DNA from: Hyphomicrobiales bacterium
GTDB lineage: Bacteria; Pseudomonadota; Alphaproteobacteria; Rhizobiales; Methylopilaceae
Length of the DNA: 64,000 nucleotides
NCBI GenBank assembly: GCA_022842205.1
Contig: JALHQA010000005.1
Coordinates: 1-64,000, forward strand
Direction: 5' to 3'
Positions 23,503 through 32,840 of this stretch are shown one piece after another; positions within the stretch are counted from its first letter, which is position 1; every line of letters begins with the position of its first letter. A program made the position numbers and the translations under genes. The notes beneath the pieces were generated by a model. That model was not told the origin of the DNA. It ran no database searches and was given only the letters and a program-made list of their open reading frames with translations.

Positions 23503-23517
23503 ATTGGTCAAAACAAG
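23503..23517. promoter_or_regulatory. Candidate FadR-type operator upstream of the ABC substrate-binding gene
   Basis: ATTGGT followed by CAAAACAAG gives a strong left half-site and a weak right one. ACCAATC at 23481-23487 pairs with GATTGGT here as a perfect inverted 7-mer with a 14-base spacer. It lies about 25 bases before the substrate-binding gene start. Confidence 0.4.
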
Positions 23518-23540
23518 AAACGGTAGATGGGGAGGACGCC

Positions 23541-24536
23541 ATGAGCAAAACAGGTCTTGTTCGGTTTGGTGCAAGGCTCGCCGCCGCAGCTGCGGTGGTG
23601 CTGGCCGTTTCCGGCGTCGCCGAAGCGGCGACGAAGGTGCGGGTTGCGTTCGGCGACATCGCCAGCACGGAAAGCCTCAATCTTCTGATCGCCTTCGAAC
23701 GCGCCAAGGAGCGCGGCGTCGAGGTCGAGGGAACATTCTTCAAATCCGAGGATCTTGCGGCCCAGGCCGTGGTCGGCGGCCAGGCCGATATCGGGATCGG
23801 CACGCCCTACGCGCTGCTGCAGAAAGTGAAGGCGCCGATCCGCCTGTTCTACCAGATCAGCAATCTGCGCTTCTATCCGGTCGTCAATACCGAGTTCTAC
23901 AAGGACTGGAAGGATCTCGACGGCCAGGAATTCGCCGTTCATTCCCGCGGTTCGGGCACCGAGGCCATCATGAACCTGATGGCGCAGCGCAACGGCATCA
24001 AGTTCTCCAACTTCTCCTATGTGCCGGGCTCCGAAGTGCGCGCCGGCGCGTTGCTGCAGGGCAATGTCAAAGCCACGATCGTCGATTCGGCCGGCAAGCG
24101 GCTGATCGAGGAGAAGGGCGGCGGCAAGTTCACGTTCCTCGACATGGCGGGCGTCAACGCCACCGACGAAGCGCTTTATGCCAACACCAATTTCCTCGAG
24201 AAGAACGCCGAGGCGGTGAACATCCTCGTCGAGGAACTGCTGAAGACGACGCGCGAGATCAACAAGGATCCGAAGGTCGTCGTCAAATTGCGCGAGCAGT
24301 ACAAGCTGCTCCCCGACCTGCCGAAGGATCTGGAATCCGAGGTCGAGCCCTATTTCACCGACGCGGTCAGCGCAGACCTCTATCCGAACGATGGCGGCGG
24401 CGCGGAAGCGGTGAAGGCCGACTTCGAGTTCTACACGCTCGCCGGCCAGCTCCAGGGCGATGCCGGTTCGCTGAAGGCCGAGGACTTCTGGGTGTTCGAG
24501 CCTCTCGAAAAAGCCCGCAAGGCCCTCGGTTCCTGA
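23541..24536 (+). CDS. ABC transporter substrate-binding protein (TauA/SsuA-type)
   Basis: A 331-residue periplasmic binding protein of the nitrate/sulfonate/taurine fold. The signal peptide has a hydrophobic core ending GVAEA (residues 1-29). The mature protein has the typical LLIAFERAKERGVEVE start, GGQADIGIGTPYALLQ in the first lobe and EFAVHSRGSGTEA in the second. The ligand may be an aromatic or sulfonate-like acid; this is inferred from neighbours only. ATG follows GGGGAGGA. It is first of an operon with two permeases, an ATPase and a hydrolase. Confidence 0.9.
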   Translation: MSKTGLVRFGARLAAAAAVVLAVSGVAEAATKVRVAFGDIASTESLNLLIAFERAKERGVEVEGTFFKSEDLAAQAVVGGQADIGIGTPYALLQKVKAPIRLFYQISNLRFYPVVNTEFYKDWKDLDGQEFAVHSRGSGTEAIMNLMAQRNGIKFSNFSYVPGSEVRAGALLQGNVKATIVDSAGKRLIEEKGGGKFTFLDMAGVNATDEALYANTNFLEKNAEAVNILVEELLKTTREINKDPKVVVKLREQYKLLPDLPKDLESEVEPYFTDAVSADLYPNDGGGAEAVKADFEFYTLAGQLQGDAGSLKAEDFWVFEPLEKARKALGS

Positions 24537-24567
24537 GCCTAAGCAAGCAGCAACGAGGCGAGCCGAT

Positions 24568-25398
24568 ATGAGCGTACAGACGAATTCGCAGATCGCGGGT
24601 GGCGTGGATGCCGCCCGCGAGGGAGCGGCCACCACCGCGACGTCGGGCGAATCCATACTGCTCTGGCGGCTCGCCTCGATCGTCTTGTTCTGTCTGGCGT
24701 GGGAAATCGCCGGGCGCATTCCGATCAATGTTGCGTTCCCGCCATTCTCGGAGGTCGTCATGGCGTTCGGGCGCATCGTGGCCGACGGCACGCTGCCCGC
24801 GGCCTTCCTCGACACGCTGCAGCCCCTCGTCATCGGCGTCTTTCTGGCGACGGCGGTCGGCATCGTGATGGGCGTTGGAATGGGCCTGCGCGAAGAGCTC
24901 GAATGGGCCGGTGTTCCGGTCTTCGTCGTCATGCAGGCGGCGCCGATGGCGGCCCTCATCCCGCTCATCACCTTCATCTACGGCATCGGGCTGACGGCGA
25001 AAGTCCTGTCCGTCATCATCCTCGCGCTGCCGGTCATCGCGCTGAACGGCTACAAGGCCGTGCGCAATGTTTCGCCGTCGTTGCGCGCGATGTGCCGCTC
25101 CTTTCTCGGCTCGCGTCGCCAGGAGATATTCAAGGTCATTCTGCCCGATGCCAGCCCGATGATCTTCGCGGGTCTGCGTCTCGGCATCTCGGCCGGCTTT
25201 GTCGGCGTCATTCTCGCCGAACTTTTGATCACGCCGACCGGCATCGGCGATCTCATCACCTATCACCGCTCGATCGCCAACTATTCCGAAATGTACGCCG
25301 CGATCGCCACCATCATCCTGTTCGCCGCAATAACCGTCGGCTTGCTCGAGCGCATCGAGATCGCGCTGTTCAGGCCCGAGAAGAAGGAGCACGCCTGA
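24568..25398 (+). CDS. ABC transporter permease (TauC/SsuC-type) 1
   Basis: A 276-residue inner-membrane permease with about six TM segments and the EAA loop, seen as SPSLRAMCRSFLGSRRQEIFKVILPDASP before the last helices. It couples with the ATPase encoded next (overlap TGATG). A second permease follows the ATPase, so the channel is probably a heterodimer of the two. Confidence 0.92.
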   Translation: MSVQTNSQIAGGVDAAREGAATTATSGESILLWRLASIVLFCLAWEIAGRIPINVAFPPFSEVVMAFGRIVADGTLPAAFLDTLQPLVIGVFLATAVGIVMGVGMGLREELEWAGVPVFVVMQAAPMAALIPLITFIYGIGLTAKVLSVIILALPVIALNGYKAVRNVSPSLRAMCRSFLGSRRQEIFKVILPDASPMIFAGLRLGISAGFVGVILAELLITPTGIGDLITYHRSIANYSEMYAAIATIILFAAITVGLLERIEIALFRPEKKEHA

Positions 25399-26204
25399 TG
25401 ACCGCCGCAGCCCGCGCCGTGCGCGCGATATCCTCCGCCGATGCTGCGAAGCCGGTCGTTGAGGTCCGCAATCTCGGCAAGCGCTATGGCTCGCAGGTCG
25501 AGGCATTGCGCGACATCAACCTCGATTTTCCCGCGGGTCAGCTCACCAGCCTTCTCGGTCCGTCCGGCTGCGGAAAGACGACGCTGCTGAAGATCATCGC
25601 CGGGCTTTTGCCGGCGACGAACGGCGAGGTCTTCGTCAACGGCCAGAAGGTGACGGGCCCCGGCCCGGAGCGTGCGTTCGTGTTCCAGGATTTCGCGCTG
25701 CTGCCCTGGGCCACCGTGGTGCGCAACGCCGCCTTCGGCCTTGAACTGCGGGGCGTGCCGGTCGCCGAGCGCGAGAAGACCGCACGTCATTACATCGATC
25801 AGGTTGGCCTGTCCGGCTTCGAAAACCGCTACCCGCACGAACTCTCGGGCGGCATGCGCCAGCGCGTCGGTCTCGCGCGCGCCCTCGCGGTCAATGCCGA
25901 CGTGCTGCTGCTCGACGAGCCGTTCAGCGCCGTCGACGAACAGAACCGCCGCAAGTTCCAGGAAGATCTCCTGAAGCTCCGCCAGGTCGAGAACAAGACG
26001 CTGATCTTCGTCACCCACTCCATCGAGGAGGCGGTCTATCTGTCCGACCGCATCGTCCTTCTGTCGCCGCGGCCCGGCCGCGTTTCGGAAGTGATCGAAC
26101 CCCGGATCTCGCGCGACCGTTCGCCGGATCAGATCCGGCGTGATTCCGCATACCTCGATACGGTGGAAACCATCTGGCGCGGCCTGCGCGATTACGCGGA
26201 TTGA
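25398..26204 (+). CDS. ABC transporter ATP-binding protein
   Basis: A 268-residue ABC ATPase of the nitrate/sulfonate/bicarbonate group. Walker A is GPSGCGKTT, the signature is LSGGMRQR, Walker B is VLLLDEPFSAVD and the switch is VTHSIEEA. An N-terminal extension of about 20 residues precedes the fold. ATG 25398 overlaps the permease stop by one base; a longer frame in the permease is a shadow. It powers the flanking permeases. Confidence 0.95.
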   Translation: MTAAARAVRAISSADAAKPVVEVRNLGKRYGSQVEALRDINLDFPAGQLTSLLGPSGCGKTTLLKIIAGLLPATNGEVFVNGQKVTGPGPERAFVFQDFALLPWATVVRNAAFGLELRGVPVAEREKTARHYIDQVGLSGFENRYPHELSGGMRQRVGLARALAVNADVLLLDEPFSAVDEQNRRKFQEDLLKLRQVENKTLIFVTHSIEEAVYLSDRIVLLSPRPGRVSEVIEPRISRDRSPDQIRRDSAYLDTVETIWRGLRDYAD

Positions 26205-26208
26205 TGCC

Positions 26209-26967
26209 ATGACAATCGCCGGCTACCGCATTCCGCCGATGTTCTCGCTGATCTTCTGGGCAATCGTCTGGGAGATCGTCGGGCGCCTCGGCCTCGTTTT
26301 CCTTTTCCCGCCGCTCAGCCATGTCGTCATGGAGCTCGGGCAGGTGCTCGGCTCCGGCCAGTTTCTGGGCGCAGCGCTTCTCACGCTGAAGTGCTTCTTC
26401 ATCGGCATCGGGATCGCGATCGCCGTGGGCGTGCCGCTCGGCTATCTGATGGGGCGCTCCGATACCGCCGACAAGCTGCTCGGCATCTGGGTCAATCTGT
26501 TCGTCAGCGCGCCGTTGTCGGCGCTCGTGCCGGTCATCATGATCCTGTTCGGCATGGGCGAAGCCACGATCATCGTCACGGTCGTCCTGTTCGCTGTCTG
26601 GATCATCGCGCTCGACACACGCGCCGGCGTGCGCGACGTCTCCCCGTCGCTGCTTGCCATGGCGCAGTCCTTCGGCGCCACGCGCTGGCAGACGACGACG
26701 AAGATCATCTTCTTCGCAGCGCTGCCCGAGATTCTCGCCGGCATCCGGCTCGGCGTCATTCGCGGCGTCAAGGGCGTCGTCATCGGCCAGCTGCTGGTGT
26801 CGATCCTCGGCCTCGGTGAACTCTTCGAACTCTATTCCCGGAACTTCCTGATGGAAGAATTCTGGGCGCTCACCCTGATCGTGTTCGGTTTCGCGCTCGG
26901 CGCCGCCGAGCTGATCGCCATCCTCGAACGCAAGATCGATTTCTACGCTGGAGTAAGACACGGATGA
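26209..26967 (+). CDS. ABC transporter permease (TauC/SsuC-type) 2
   Basis: A 252-residue permease with about six TM segments and an EAA-type loop, SPSLLAMAQSFGATRWQTT. It is similar in kind to the permease at 24568 but clearly different in sequence, suggesting a heterodimeric pore. ATG 26209 was chosen because the upstream frame lies in the ATPase gene. Its stop overlaps the hydrolase start (ATGA). Confidence 0.92.
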   Translation: MTIAGYRIPPMFSLIFWAIVWEIVGRLGLVFLFPPLSHVVMELGQVLGSGQFLGAALLTLKCFFIGIGIAIAVGVPLGYLMGRSDTADKLLGIWVNLFVSAPLSALVPVIMILFGMGEATIIVTVVLFAVWIIALDTRAGVRDVSPSLLAMAQSFGATRWQTTTKIIFFAALPEILAGIRLGVIRGVKGVVIGQLLVSILGLGELFELYSRNFLMEEFWALTLIVFGFALGAAELIAILERKIDFYAGVRHG

Positions 26968-27683
26968 CAAACGCTGCCACCAAGACCGCCGCCGCCGGCG
27001 AATTCGTCATCGCGCCGCCGCCGCTCGCCTCCCTGCCGGTGCGCGGCATCTCGGCCCGTTTCCCGGTGCGCCGCGTCTATTGCGTCGGCCGCAACTACGC
27101 CGCCCACGCCATCGAGATGGGGCACGATCCGAACAAGGAGCCGCCGTTTTTCTTCCAGAAAAATCCGGACAACATCATCCAGAACGGCGAGGCGTTTCCC
27201 TATCCGTCGAAAACCCAGGACGTGCATTTCGAAATCGAGATGGTCGTCGCGCTCGGCAAGGGCGGCACCAACATCCCGGTCGAGAAGGCGCTCGACCATG
27301 TGTATGGCTATGGCGTCGGGCTCGACATGACGCGCCGCGACCTCCAGGGCGAGGCCAAGGATCTTCGTCGCCCGTGGGAGGTCGGAAAGGCGTTCGAGGC
27401 GTCCGCGCCGTGCAGCGAGCTCGTCCCCGCCAGCGAGATCGGCCATCCCGACCACGGCGCCATCTGGCTCGATGTCAACGGCGAGCGCAAGCAGACCGGC
27501 GATCTCAACCAGCTCATCTGGAAAGTGCCGGAGATGATTTCCTATCTCTCCGGCCTGTTCACGCTCGCGCCGGGCGACATCATCATGTCCGGCACGCCGG
27601 CGGGCGTCGGCGCCATCAAGAAGGGCGATGTGATGCACGGCTTCGTGGAAGGTGTCGGCGAGCTTCGTACGCCGGTCGTCTGA
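26964..27683 (+). CDS. FAH-family hydrolase, fumarylpyruvate-hydrolase-like
   Basis: A 239-residue fumarylacetoacetate hydrolase-family enzyme. The block VYCVGRNYAAHAIEMGHD and HFEIEMVVALG carry the acidic metal ligands. GLDMTRRDLQ and GDIIMSGTPAGVG finish the fold. The pattern is closest in my knowledge to fumarylpyruvate hydrolase of gentisate breakdown, which splits a ring-cleavage product to fumarate and pyruvate. Coupling to an ABC importer (ATGA overlap) suggests the imported compound yields such a diketo acid. No ring-cleavage dioxygenase is visible here. Confidence 0.85.
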   Translation: MTNAATKTAAAGEFVIAPPPLASLPVRGISARFPVRRVYCVGRNYAAHAIEMGHDPNKEPPFFFQKNPDNIIQNGEAFPYPSKTQDVHFEIEMVVALGKGGTNIPVEKALDHVYGYGVGLDMTRRDLQGEAKDLRRPWEVGKAFEASAPCSELVPASEIGHPDHGAIWLDVNGERKQTGDLNQLIWKVPEMISYLSGLFTLAPGDIIMSGTPAGVGAIKKGDVMHGFVEGVGELRTPVV

Positions 27684-27743
27684 ACGGAAAGAACGGGCGG
27701 GAGGCGCAGGACGCCTCTCGCCGTACGGGCAAAAGGGGTGCCG

Positions 27744-28745
27744 ATGACCAGTGCCGGAGAGGCCAAGGTATCGCTCGCGTCGTGGGATCACGACCGGATG
27801 CAGGCGATTCTCGACGGGACGGTGTCGATCCCGGGCTTCGACCTGGAAACGCATGTCCTGCCGACAAGCAAGCTGTTTCCGCTCGCGGTCCAGGAAGCCC
27901 GCTTCGACATCACCGAACTTTCCCTGTCGAGCTATATATTTCAGCTTTCCCGCGGCGAGAGTGCGTACACTGCGATTCCGGCCTTTATCGCGCGCTCGTT
28001 CCGCCACAACGGCTTCTTCCGCCGCGCCGGCTCCGGAATTGCGACACTTGCGGATCTGCGCGGCCGTACGGTTGGCGTGCCGGAATACCAGATGACGGCC
28101 GCTCTGTGGATGCGCGGCATCATGCAGGACGACTACGGAGTCGGCGCGACCGATGTCCGCTGGCGCACCGGCGCTCTCGATGAGGGCGTGCGCCGCGAAC
28201 GGCTGCAGCTGCCGCCGGTCCCCGGCCTGTCGATCGAGCCGATCGAGGATGGCAGGACGCTTCAGGACATGCTGATCGACGGCGCACTCGACGCCATCCT
28301 TGCGCCTGCGCCGCCGAAGAAATTTCTCGCCGGCGACCCGCGCATCGAGCGGATATTCCCGGACTTCGAGGCCGCCGAGCGCGACTATCACGCGCGGACG
28401 GGATTCTTCCCGATCATGCATGTCGCCGCCGTCAGGAAGAGCCTTGTCGAGAAGCATCCGGCCCTGCCGCGGCTTCTCTTCGACGCGCTCGTCAGCTCGC
28501 GCGACATCGCGCTTGGCCGGTTGCGCGAGGTCTGGCTCGGCTCCGCCAATCGTCTCAGCCTGCCGTGGCTGAACGCCACGATGGAAAATACCCGCGCCGC
28601 GCTCGGCGACGCCTACTGGCCGTATGGCTTCTCATCGGCCCGCGCGGAGCTTGCCGCCGCCTGCCGATACTCCGCCGAGCAGCACCTCGCCGTCCGCGAA
28701 CTCGCGCCGGAAGACCTTTTCGATCACTCGGTTCTCGATACGTGA
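27744..28745 (+). CDS. 4,5-dihydroxyphthalate decarboxylase-like / substrate-binding-fold protein
   Basis: A 333-residue protein of the periplasmic-binding-like fold without a signal peptide. Landmarks are SWDHDRMQAILDG, the FDITELSLSSYI block, IPAFIARSFRHNGFF, LRGRTVGVPEYQMTAALW and FPIMHVAAVRKSL, which match the Pht5/4,5-dihydroxyphthalate decarboxylase group. Members remove a carboxylate from a dihydroxylated phthalate, but homologs are often labelled ABC substrate-binding proteins. The lack of a signal peptide favours an enzyme. ATG 27744 sits six bases after AAGGGG; the GTG at 27738 is less likely. Confidence 0.75.
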   Translation: MTSAGEAKVSLASWDHDRMQAILDGTVSIPGFDLETHVLPTSKLFPLAVQEARFDITELSLSSYIFQLSRGESAYTAIPAFIARSFRHNGFFRRAGSGIATLADLRGRTVGVPEYQMTAALWMRGIMQDDYGVGATDVRWRTGALDEGVRRERLQLPPVPGLSIEPIEDGRTLQDMLIDGALDAILAPAPPKKFLAGDPRIERIFPDFEAAERDYHARTGFFPIMHVAAVRKSLVEKHPALPRLLFDALVSSRDIALGRLREVWLGSANRLSLPWLNATMENTRAALGDAYWPYGFSSARAELAAACRYSAEQHLAVRELAPEDLFDHSVLDT

Positions 28746-28808
28746 AAGGAGGATTGTCGTACGTACCGTAACCAGAATGAAGAACAACTGACTTGGGAGG
28801 AACCAAAA

Positions 28809-29798
28809 ATGAATATATCCGTAAATCGCCGAAGCGCCCTTGTCGCCGGCGGCATGCTTGGAATTGCGCTGTGCCTTCCGGCGATGGCGCAGGACATGAA
28901 GGCGCCTACAGGGCCTGTCGAGATCACGGTCGGCTCGGGCGCCGGCGGATCGCCCGATGTCATCATGCGGACGATCGCCAAGATCATGAACGAGGAGAAG
29001 ATCGTCGAGAATCCGATCGTCGTGCAAAATCGCACCGGCGGCGGCCACTCGAACGCCTATAATTACGTTCTCGGCAAGCCCGGCGACGAAAACCTGCTGC
29101 TGACGCTCGCGTCGCCCGTGTTCACGACGCCCATCGTGCAGGGCACGCCCTCGGTCATCGACCAGGCGACGCCCATCGCCGGTTTCGTCCAGTCTGAACT
29201 CATTCTTCTGACGCCGAAGAACAGCCCGTACCAGACCCTTGCCGACTTCATCAAGGCGGCCAAGGAGCAGCCCGGACGCATCCGCATCGCGGGCGGCGCA
29301 TCGGGCGGCAACGACCATCTGGTCACCGCGCTGCTCGAGCAGAAAGCCGGCATCAAGCTGACCTACATTCCGCATGAAAGCGGCGGCGCCGCGCGCGCGA
29401 CGTTCCTCGGCGGCAATGTCGAAGGCCATTTCGGTACCGTCGCGGAGGCCATGGCGGTCATCGAATCGGGCGAGGCCCGCGGTCTTGCGATCCTGTCCGA
29501 AAATCGCCGTGCCGAAGACATCGCGAAGGATGTACCGACGGCGAAGGAACAGGGTGTCGATGTCGTCTACACCCAGTTCTGGGGTGTGGCCGGCCCGCCG
29601 AAGATGGACCCGGCCCTCGCCGCGTGGTGGGCCGACAAGTTCAAGAAGGCGTCCGAAACGGCGGCCTGGAAGGACTCGCTCGCCAAGAACATGCAGCTCG
29701 GCAATTTCTACGGCCTTGAGGAGGCGGGCGCCTACTTCAAGAAGGAGCAGGACACGTTCCGTGAGCTCCTGACGACCGTCGGCCTGGCGAAAAAGTAA
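28809..29798 (+). CDS. Tripartite tricarboxylate transporter substrate-binding protein (TctC/Bug) 1
   Basis: A 329-residue periplasmic Bug-family receptor. A signal peptide ends near PAMAQD. The mature part has EITVGSGAGGSPDVIMR, NRTGGGHSNAYNY, the FVQSELILLT strand and IRIAGGASGGNDHL, typical of the two lobes that grip carboxylate groups. An unusually good ribosome site (GGGAGGA) precedes ATG, fitting high receptor expression. It is first of a TctC-TctB-TctA set. Confidence 0.93.
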   Translation: MNISVNRRSALVAGGMLGIALCLPAMAQDMKAPTGPVEITVGSGAGGSPDVIMRTIAKIMNEEKIVENPIVVQNRTGGGHSNAYNYVLGKPGDENLLLTLASPVFTTPIVQGTPSVIDQATPIAGFVQSELILLTPKNSPYQTLADFIKAAKEQPGRIRIAGGASGGNDHLVTALLEQKAGIKLTYIPHESGGAARATFLGGNVEGHFGTVAEAMAVIESGEARGLAILSENRRAEDIAKDVPTAKEQGVDVVYTQFWGVAGPPKMDPALAAWWADKFKKASETAAWKDSLAKNMQLGNFYGLEEAGAYFKKEQDTFRELLTTVGLAKK

Positions 29799-29817
29799 AA
29801 GCGAAAGGCTGACAGCG

Positions 29818-30270
29818 ATGAGACTGATCGACGCCACTCCGGCCTTGTTCATGATCGCGCTGTCGGCTGCGATCGTCGCAGGTACGGGTGATTTGCCATA
29901 TTGGGCCGATATCACTCCGGGTGCCCGTTTCTTCCCGGTGTGGCTCGCCGGCACCGGCATCTTGCTCGCCCTGCTTCTGCTCGCAAACCTGTACAGCGAT
30001 CCGGCCGGCGGCCGGGTCGAGATTCCCGATGCCCGCGCGGTGGTCAGGGTCGGCCTGACCACCGGCGGGATGATCGGTTTCATCGTATTGACACCGTTCG
30101 TCGGAATGGTGCTGGCAGGCGCGCTCTTCATGGCGTTCCTGCTGCTCGTTGTGCTGCGCCAGCCGCTGATGCCGAGCCTTTTGACCGTCGCGATTGTCGC
30201 GCTTGGCGTCGAGGGCATTTTTGTCCGTTGGCTCGGCGTTGCCCTGCCGGCTTTTCCGTTTTCAATCTAG
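29818..30270 (+). CDS. Tripartite tricarboxylate transporter TctB 1
   Basis: A 150-residue four-TM small membrane subunit. An N-terminal helix is followed by GARFFPVWLAGTGILLALLLL, then two more helices near the C-terminus. TctB partners TctA and TctC; its exact role is unclear. It lies 19 bases after TctC and 15 before TctA. Confidence 0.88.
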   Translation: MRLIDATPALFMIALSAAIVAGTGDLPYWADITPGARFFPVWLAGTGILLALLLLANLYSDPAGGRVEIPDARAVVRVGLTTGGMIGFIVLTPFVGMVLAGALFMAFLLLVVLRQPLMPSLLTVAIVALGVEGIFVRWLGVALPAFPFSI

Positions 30271-30285
30271 CGCACGGAGAGCGGC

Positions 30286-31791
30286 GTGGACTCATTGAAT
30301 CTGCTTCTCGAAGGTTTCGCGACGTGCTTCACGCCGGGAAACCTCGCCTTCATTCTGCTTGGGGTGTTGATTGGCCAGATCGTCGGCGCTCTGCCCGGCG
30401 TCGGCCCGGCCGCCGGCATGGCGCTCCTGCTGCCGCTCACATTCGGCATCGAACCCGTGACGGCGGTCATGATGCTTGCCGGCATCATGTATGGGGGTCA
30501 GTACGGCGGAACACTGACGTCGGTTCTGATCAATGTTCCCGGCGAGGCATCGGGTGTCATGACGGCGGTCGATGGGCATCAGATGGCGCGGGCCGGGCGC
30601 GGGGGCGCGGCCTTGAGCATCGCTGCCATCGGCTCCTTCCTTGCGGGCATCGGGGCATGTCTGGCCGTCGCGTTCGTAACGCCGCTGCTCAGCAGCTTCG
30701 CGTTGCGGTTCAATGCTCCGGAATATTTCCTGCTTGGCGTTCTCGGGCTGATCGCGGCGGCCAGCCTCGGCTCCTCCCCGGTGCGTGCGCTGATCGCGGC
30801 GGTGCTCGGCCTGATGATCGCTCTGGTGGGTACCGATCCCGTCACGGGCGCGCCACGGCTGACATTCGATCAGGCGGCGCTGTTCGAGGGCATCGATTTC
30901 ATTCCGGTGGCGATCGGCGTGTTCGGCATCGCCGAAGTTCTTTCCTCACTCGAGCGATCGGAAGACGTACAGCCGATCCGCACCCGGCTGCGCGATATGT
31001 GGTTGACGGCGGAAGAATGGTCGCAAAGCCGGTTTGCCATTCTTCGCGGCGGCATCATCGGGTTGTTCGTGGGGCTCATGCCCGGGGCCGGCGCGTCCGT
31101 TGCCTCAATGCTGTCCTATCTCAACGAGCGCAAGTTCAGCCGCCACCCGGAACGGTTCGGTCATGGAGCGATCGACGGCGTCGCCGCCGCGGAGGCGGCG
31201 AACAACTCCGCCTCGCACGGAGCGATCATCCCGATGCTTGCGCTCGGGATACCCGGATCGGCCAGCACGGCGGTGTTGCTGGCCGCACTCATTCTTCATG
31301 GCATCCAGCCGGGGCCGAGCTTGATGACTCAGGAGTCCGCACTCGTTTGGGGGCTGATCGCGAGCATGTTCGTCGGCAACATCCTGCTGCTCGTCATAAA
31401 TCTTCCGCTGGCTCCGATGTTCGCCGCCCTGCTGCGGGTGCCGTACGTATATCTTGCGCCTGGTATTCTCGCGCTGTCGCTCGTCGGCGCGTATTCCGCC
31501 ACGCTGGACATGGGCACGGTCTGGAAGAGCCTGTTCTTTGGCGTTTTCGGATGGCTGATGATCAAGTTCGATATTCCGCGCCCGCCGCTCGTTCTCGCTC
31601 TGGTGCTTGCCCAGCTCGTTGAGACGTCGCTGCGCCAGTCTCTGCTGCTGTCGTTCGGAAGCCTCGGAATCTTCATCGAGCGGCCCATTTCGATCGTTCT
31701 GCTCATTCTCGTCGCAACAATGATCGCGCTGCCTGTCTGGAACGCGATCAGGAGCCGCCGCTCACCATCACGGGCGCCGGCCGCCGAATAG
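30286..31791 (+). CDS. Tripartite tricarboxylate transporter TctA 1
   Basis: A 501-residue large permease with about 11-12 TM segments. The TctA signatures are GALPGVGPAAGMALLLPLTF with MYGGQYGGTLTSVLINVPGEA near the N-terminus and the second copy GLMPGAGASVASMLSY with EAANNSASHGAIIPMLALGIPGSA. These two repeats form the substrate pathway, driven by an ion gradient. GTG start after GGAGAGCGG. Confidence 0.94.
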   Translation: MDSLNLLLEGFATCFTPGNLAFILLGVLIGQIVGALPGVGPAAGMALLLPLTFGIEPVTAVMMLAGIMYGGQYGGTLTSVLINVPGEASGVMTAVDGHQMARAGRGGAALSIAAIGSFLAGIGACLAVAFVTPLLSSFALRFNAPEYFLLGVLGLIAAASLGSSPVRALIAAVLGLMIALVGTDPVTGAPRLTFDQAALFEGIDFIPVAIGVFGIAEVLSSLERSEDVQPIRTRLRDMWLTAEEWSQSRFAILRGGIIGLFVGLMPGAGASVASMLSYLNERKFSRHPERFGHGAIDGVAAAEAANNSASHGAIIPMLALGIPGSASTAVLLAALILHGIQPGPSLMTQESALVWGLIASMFVGNILLLVINLPLAPMFAALLRVPYVYLAPGILALSLVGAYSATLDMGTVWKSLFFGVFGWLMIKFDIPRPPLVLALVLAQLVETSLRQSLLLSFGSLGIFIERPISIVLLILVATMIALPVWNAIRSRRSPSRAPAAE

Positions 31792-31832
31792 TAACCAAGG
31801 CCGGGAGAGCCGGCACACAAGGGAGTGAAACC

Positions 31833-32840
31833 ATGCTCAAGAAAGACATGACCCGGCGCGGTTTTGTTGCGACCGGCGCTGCGGCTTTGGCGGTTCTCGG
31901 CGTTCCGCGCGTGGCGGGTGCACAGGCGGCGTTTCCGTCGGAAACGATGCAGGTTCTTATCCCGACCGGCGAAGGCGGCGGCGTCGATCAGGCGGCGCGC
32001 GCTTTCGCGCGCGTATGGGCCAAGCATCTCGGACAGAATTTCGAATATGCCTACTTCCCCGGTGCTTCCGGTCAGGTCGGCTATGAGGTGTTCGTCGGCA
32101 AGCGCGAGCCGAATGCCTACAATCTTCTGTTCGGGAATATCGGGCCCGAAATGATCATGTATGCGACGCAGAACCCGAGTTACAAATATCCCGACGACAT
32201 CATGTATTTCGGCGCGATCGACTCCGATGACAGCGTCATCTGGGTCGGCGGCAACAGCAAGTTCAAGACGATCAACGACCTCGTGGAAGAGGGCAAGAAG
32301 CGCGAGATCACGCTGTCGACGAGCCGCCTGCCGCATCCGTCGACGATCGGCGCTCTCGCTCTGGCCGATGCGACCGGCATGAAGGTCCGCATGGTTCCGT
32401 ATGGCGGCGGCGGGCCGGCCCGCGCCGCGGCGATCACCGGCGAAGTCGATGGTTGCGCGACCTTCCTGTCGTCCTCGCTCGGCCTTGCGGAGCAGGCGCG
32501 TTTCCTCGGCGTGTTCAACAACGAGAACCGGGCGCCGGAGCTGACCAACAATGCGCCGGCGATCAACAAGGCGCTCGGGACGAAACTGCCTGTCCTGTCC
32601 GGACAGCGAGCCTGGGCGATTCATCGCTCGGTCGCGGAGAAATTTCCGGACCGGCTGGAAAAGCTGACGTCCACCATGAAGCAGGTGTTCGACGATCCGG
32701 AATACAAGGAAGTTGCCGAGAAAGCCGGCACGCCGTGGGAGTTCATCCAGTATGCGGACGCCGCGGCCTGCGACGCTTCCGCCAAGGAATTCGCCGCGCT
32801 CGCCGCGCAGTACAAGAGCCTGCTGTCGGCGAGCAAATGA
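31833..32840 (+). CDS. Tripartite tricarboxylate transporter substrate-binding protein (TctC/Bug) 2
   Basis: A 335-residue Bug-family receptor. The N-terminus TRRGFV followed by a hydrophobic stretch ending GAQAAF looks like a twin-arginine signal, so it may be exported folded. Lobe motifs include MQVLIPTGEGGGVDQAARAF, YAYFPGASGQVGYE and MVPYGGGGPARAAAITGEV. It opens a second, complete TctC-TctB-TctA set. Its stop overlaps the next start as ATGA, and a strong hairpin lies 27 bases after the stop. Confidence 0.9.
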   Translation: MLKKDMTRRGFVATGAAALAVLGVPRVAGAQAAFPSETMQVLIPTGEGGGVDQAARAFARVWAKHLGQNFEYAYFPGASGQVGYEVFVGKREPNAYNLLFGNIGPEMIMYATQNPSYKYPDDIMYFGAIDSDDSVIWVGGNSKFKTINDLVEEGKKREITLSTSRLPHPSTIGALALADATGMKVRMVPYGGGGPARAAAITGEVDGCATFLSSSLGLAEQARFLGVFNNENRAPELTNNAPAINKALGTKLPVLSGQRAWAIHRSVAEKFPDRLEKLTSTMKQVFDDPEYKEVAEKAGTPWEFIQYADAAACDASAKEFAALAAQYKSLLSASK

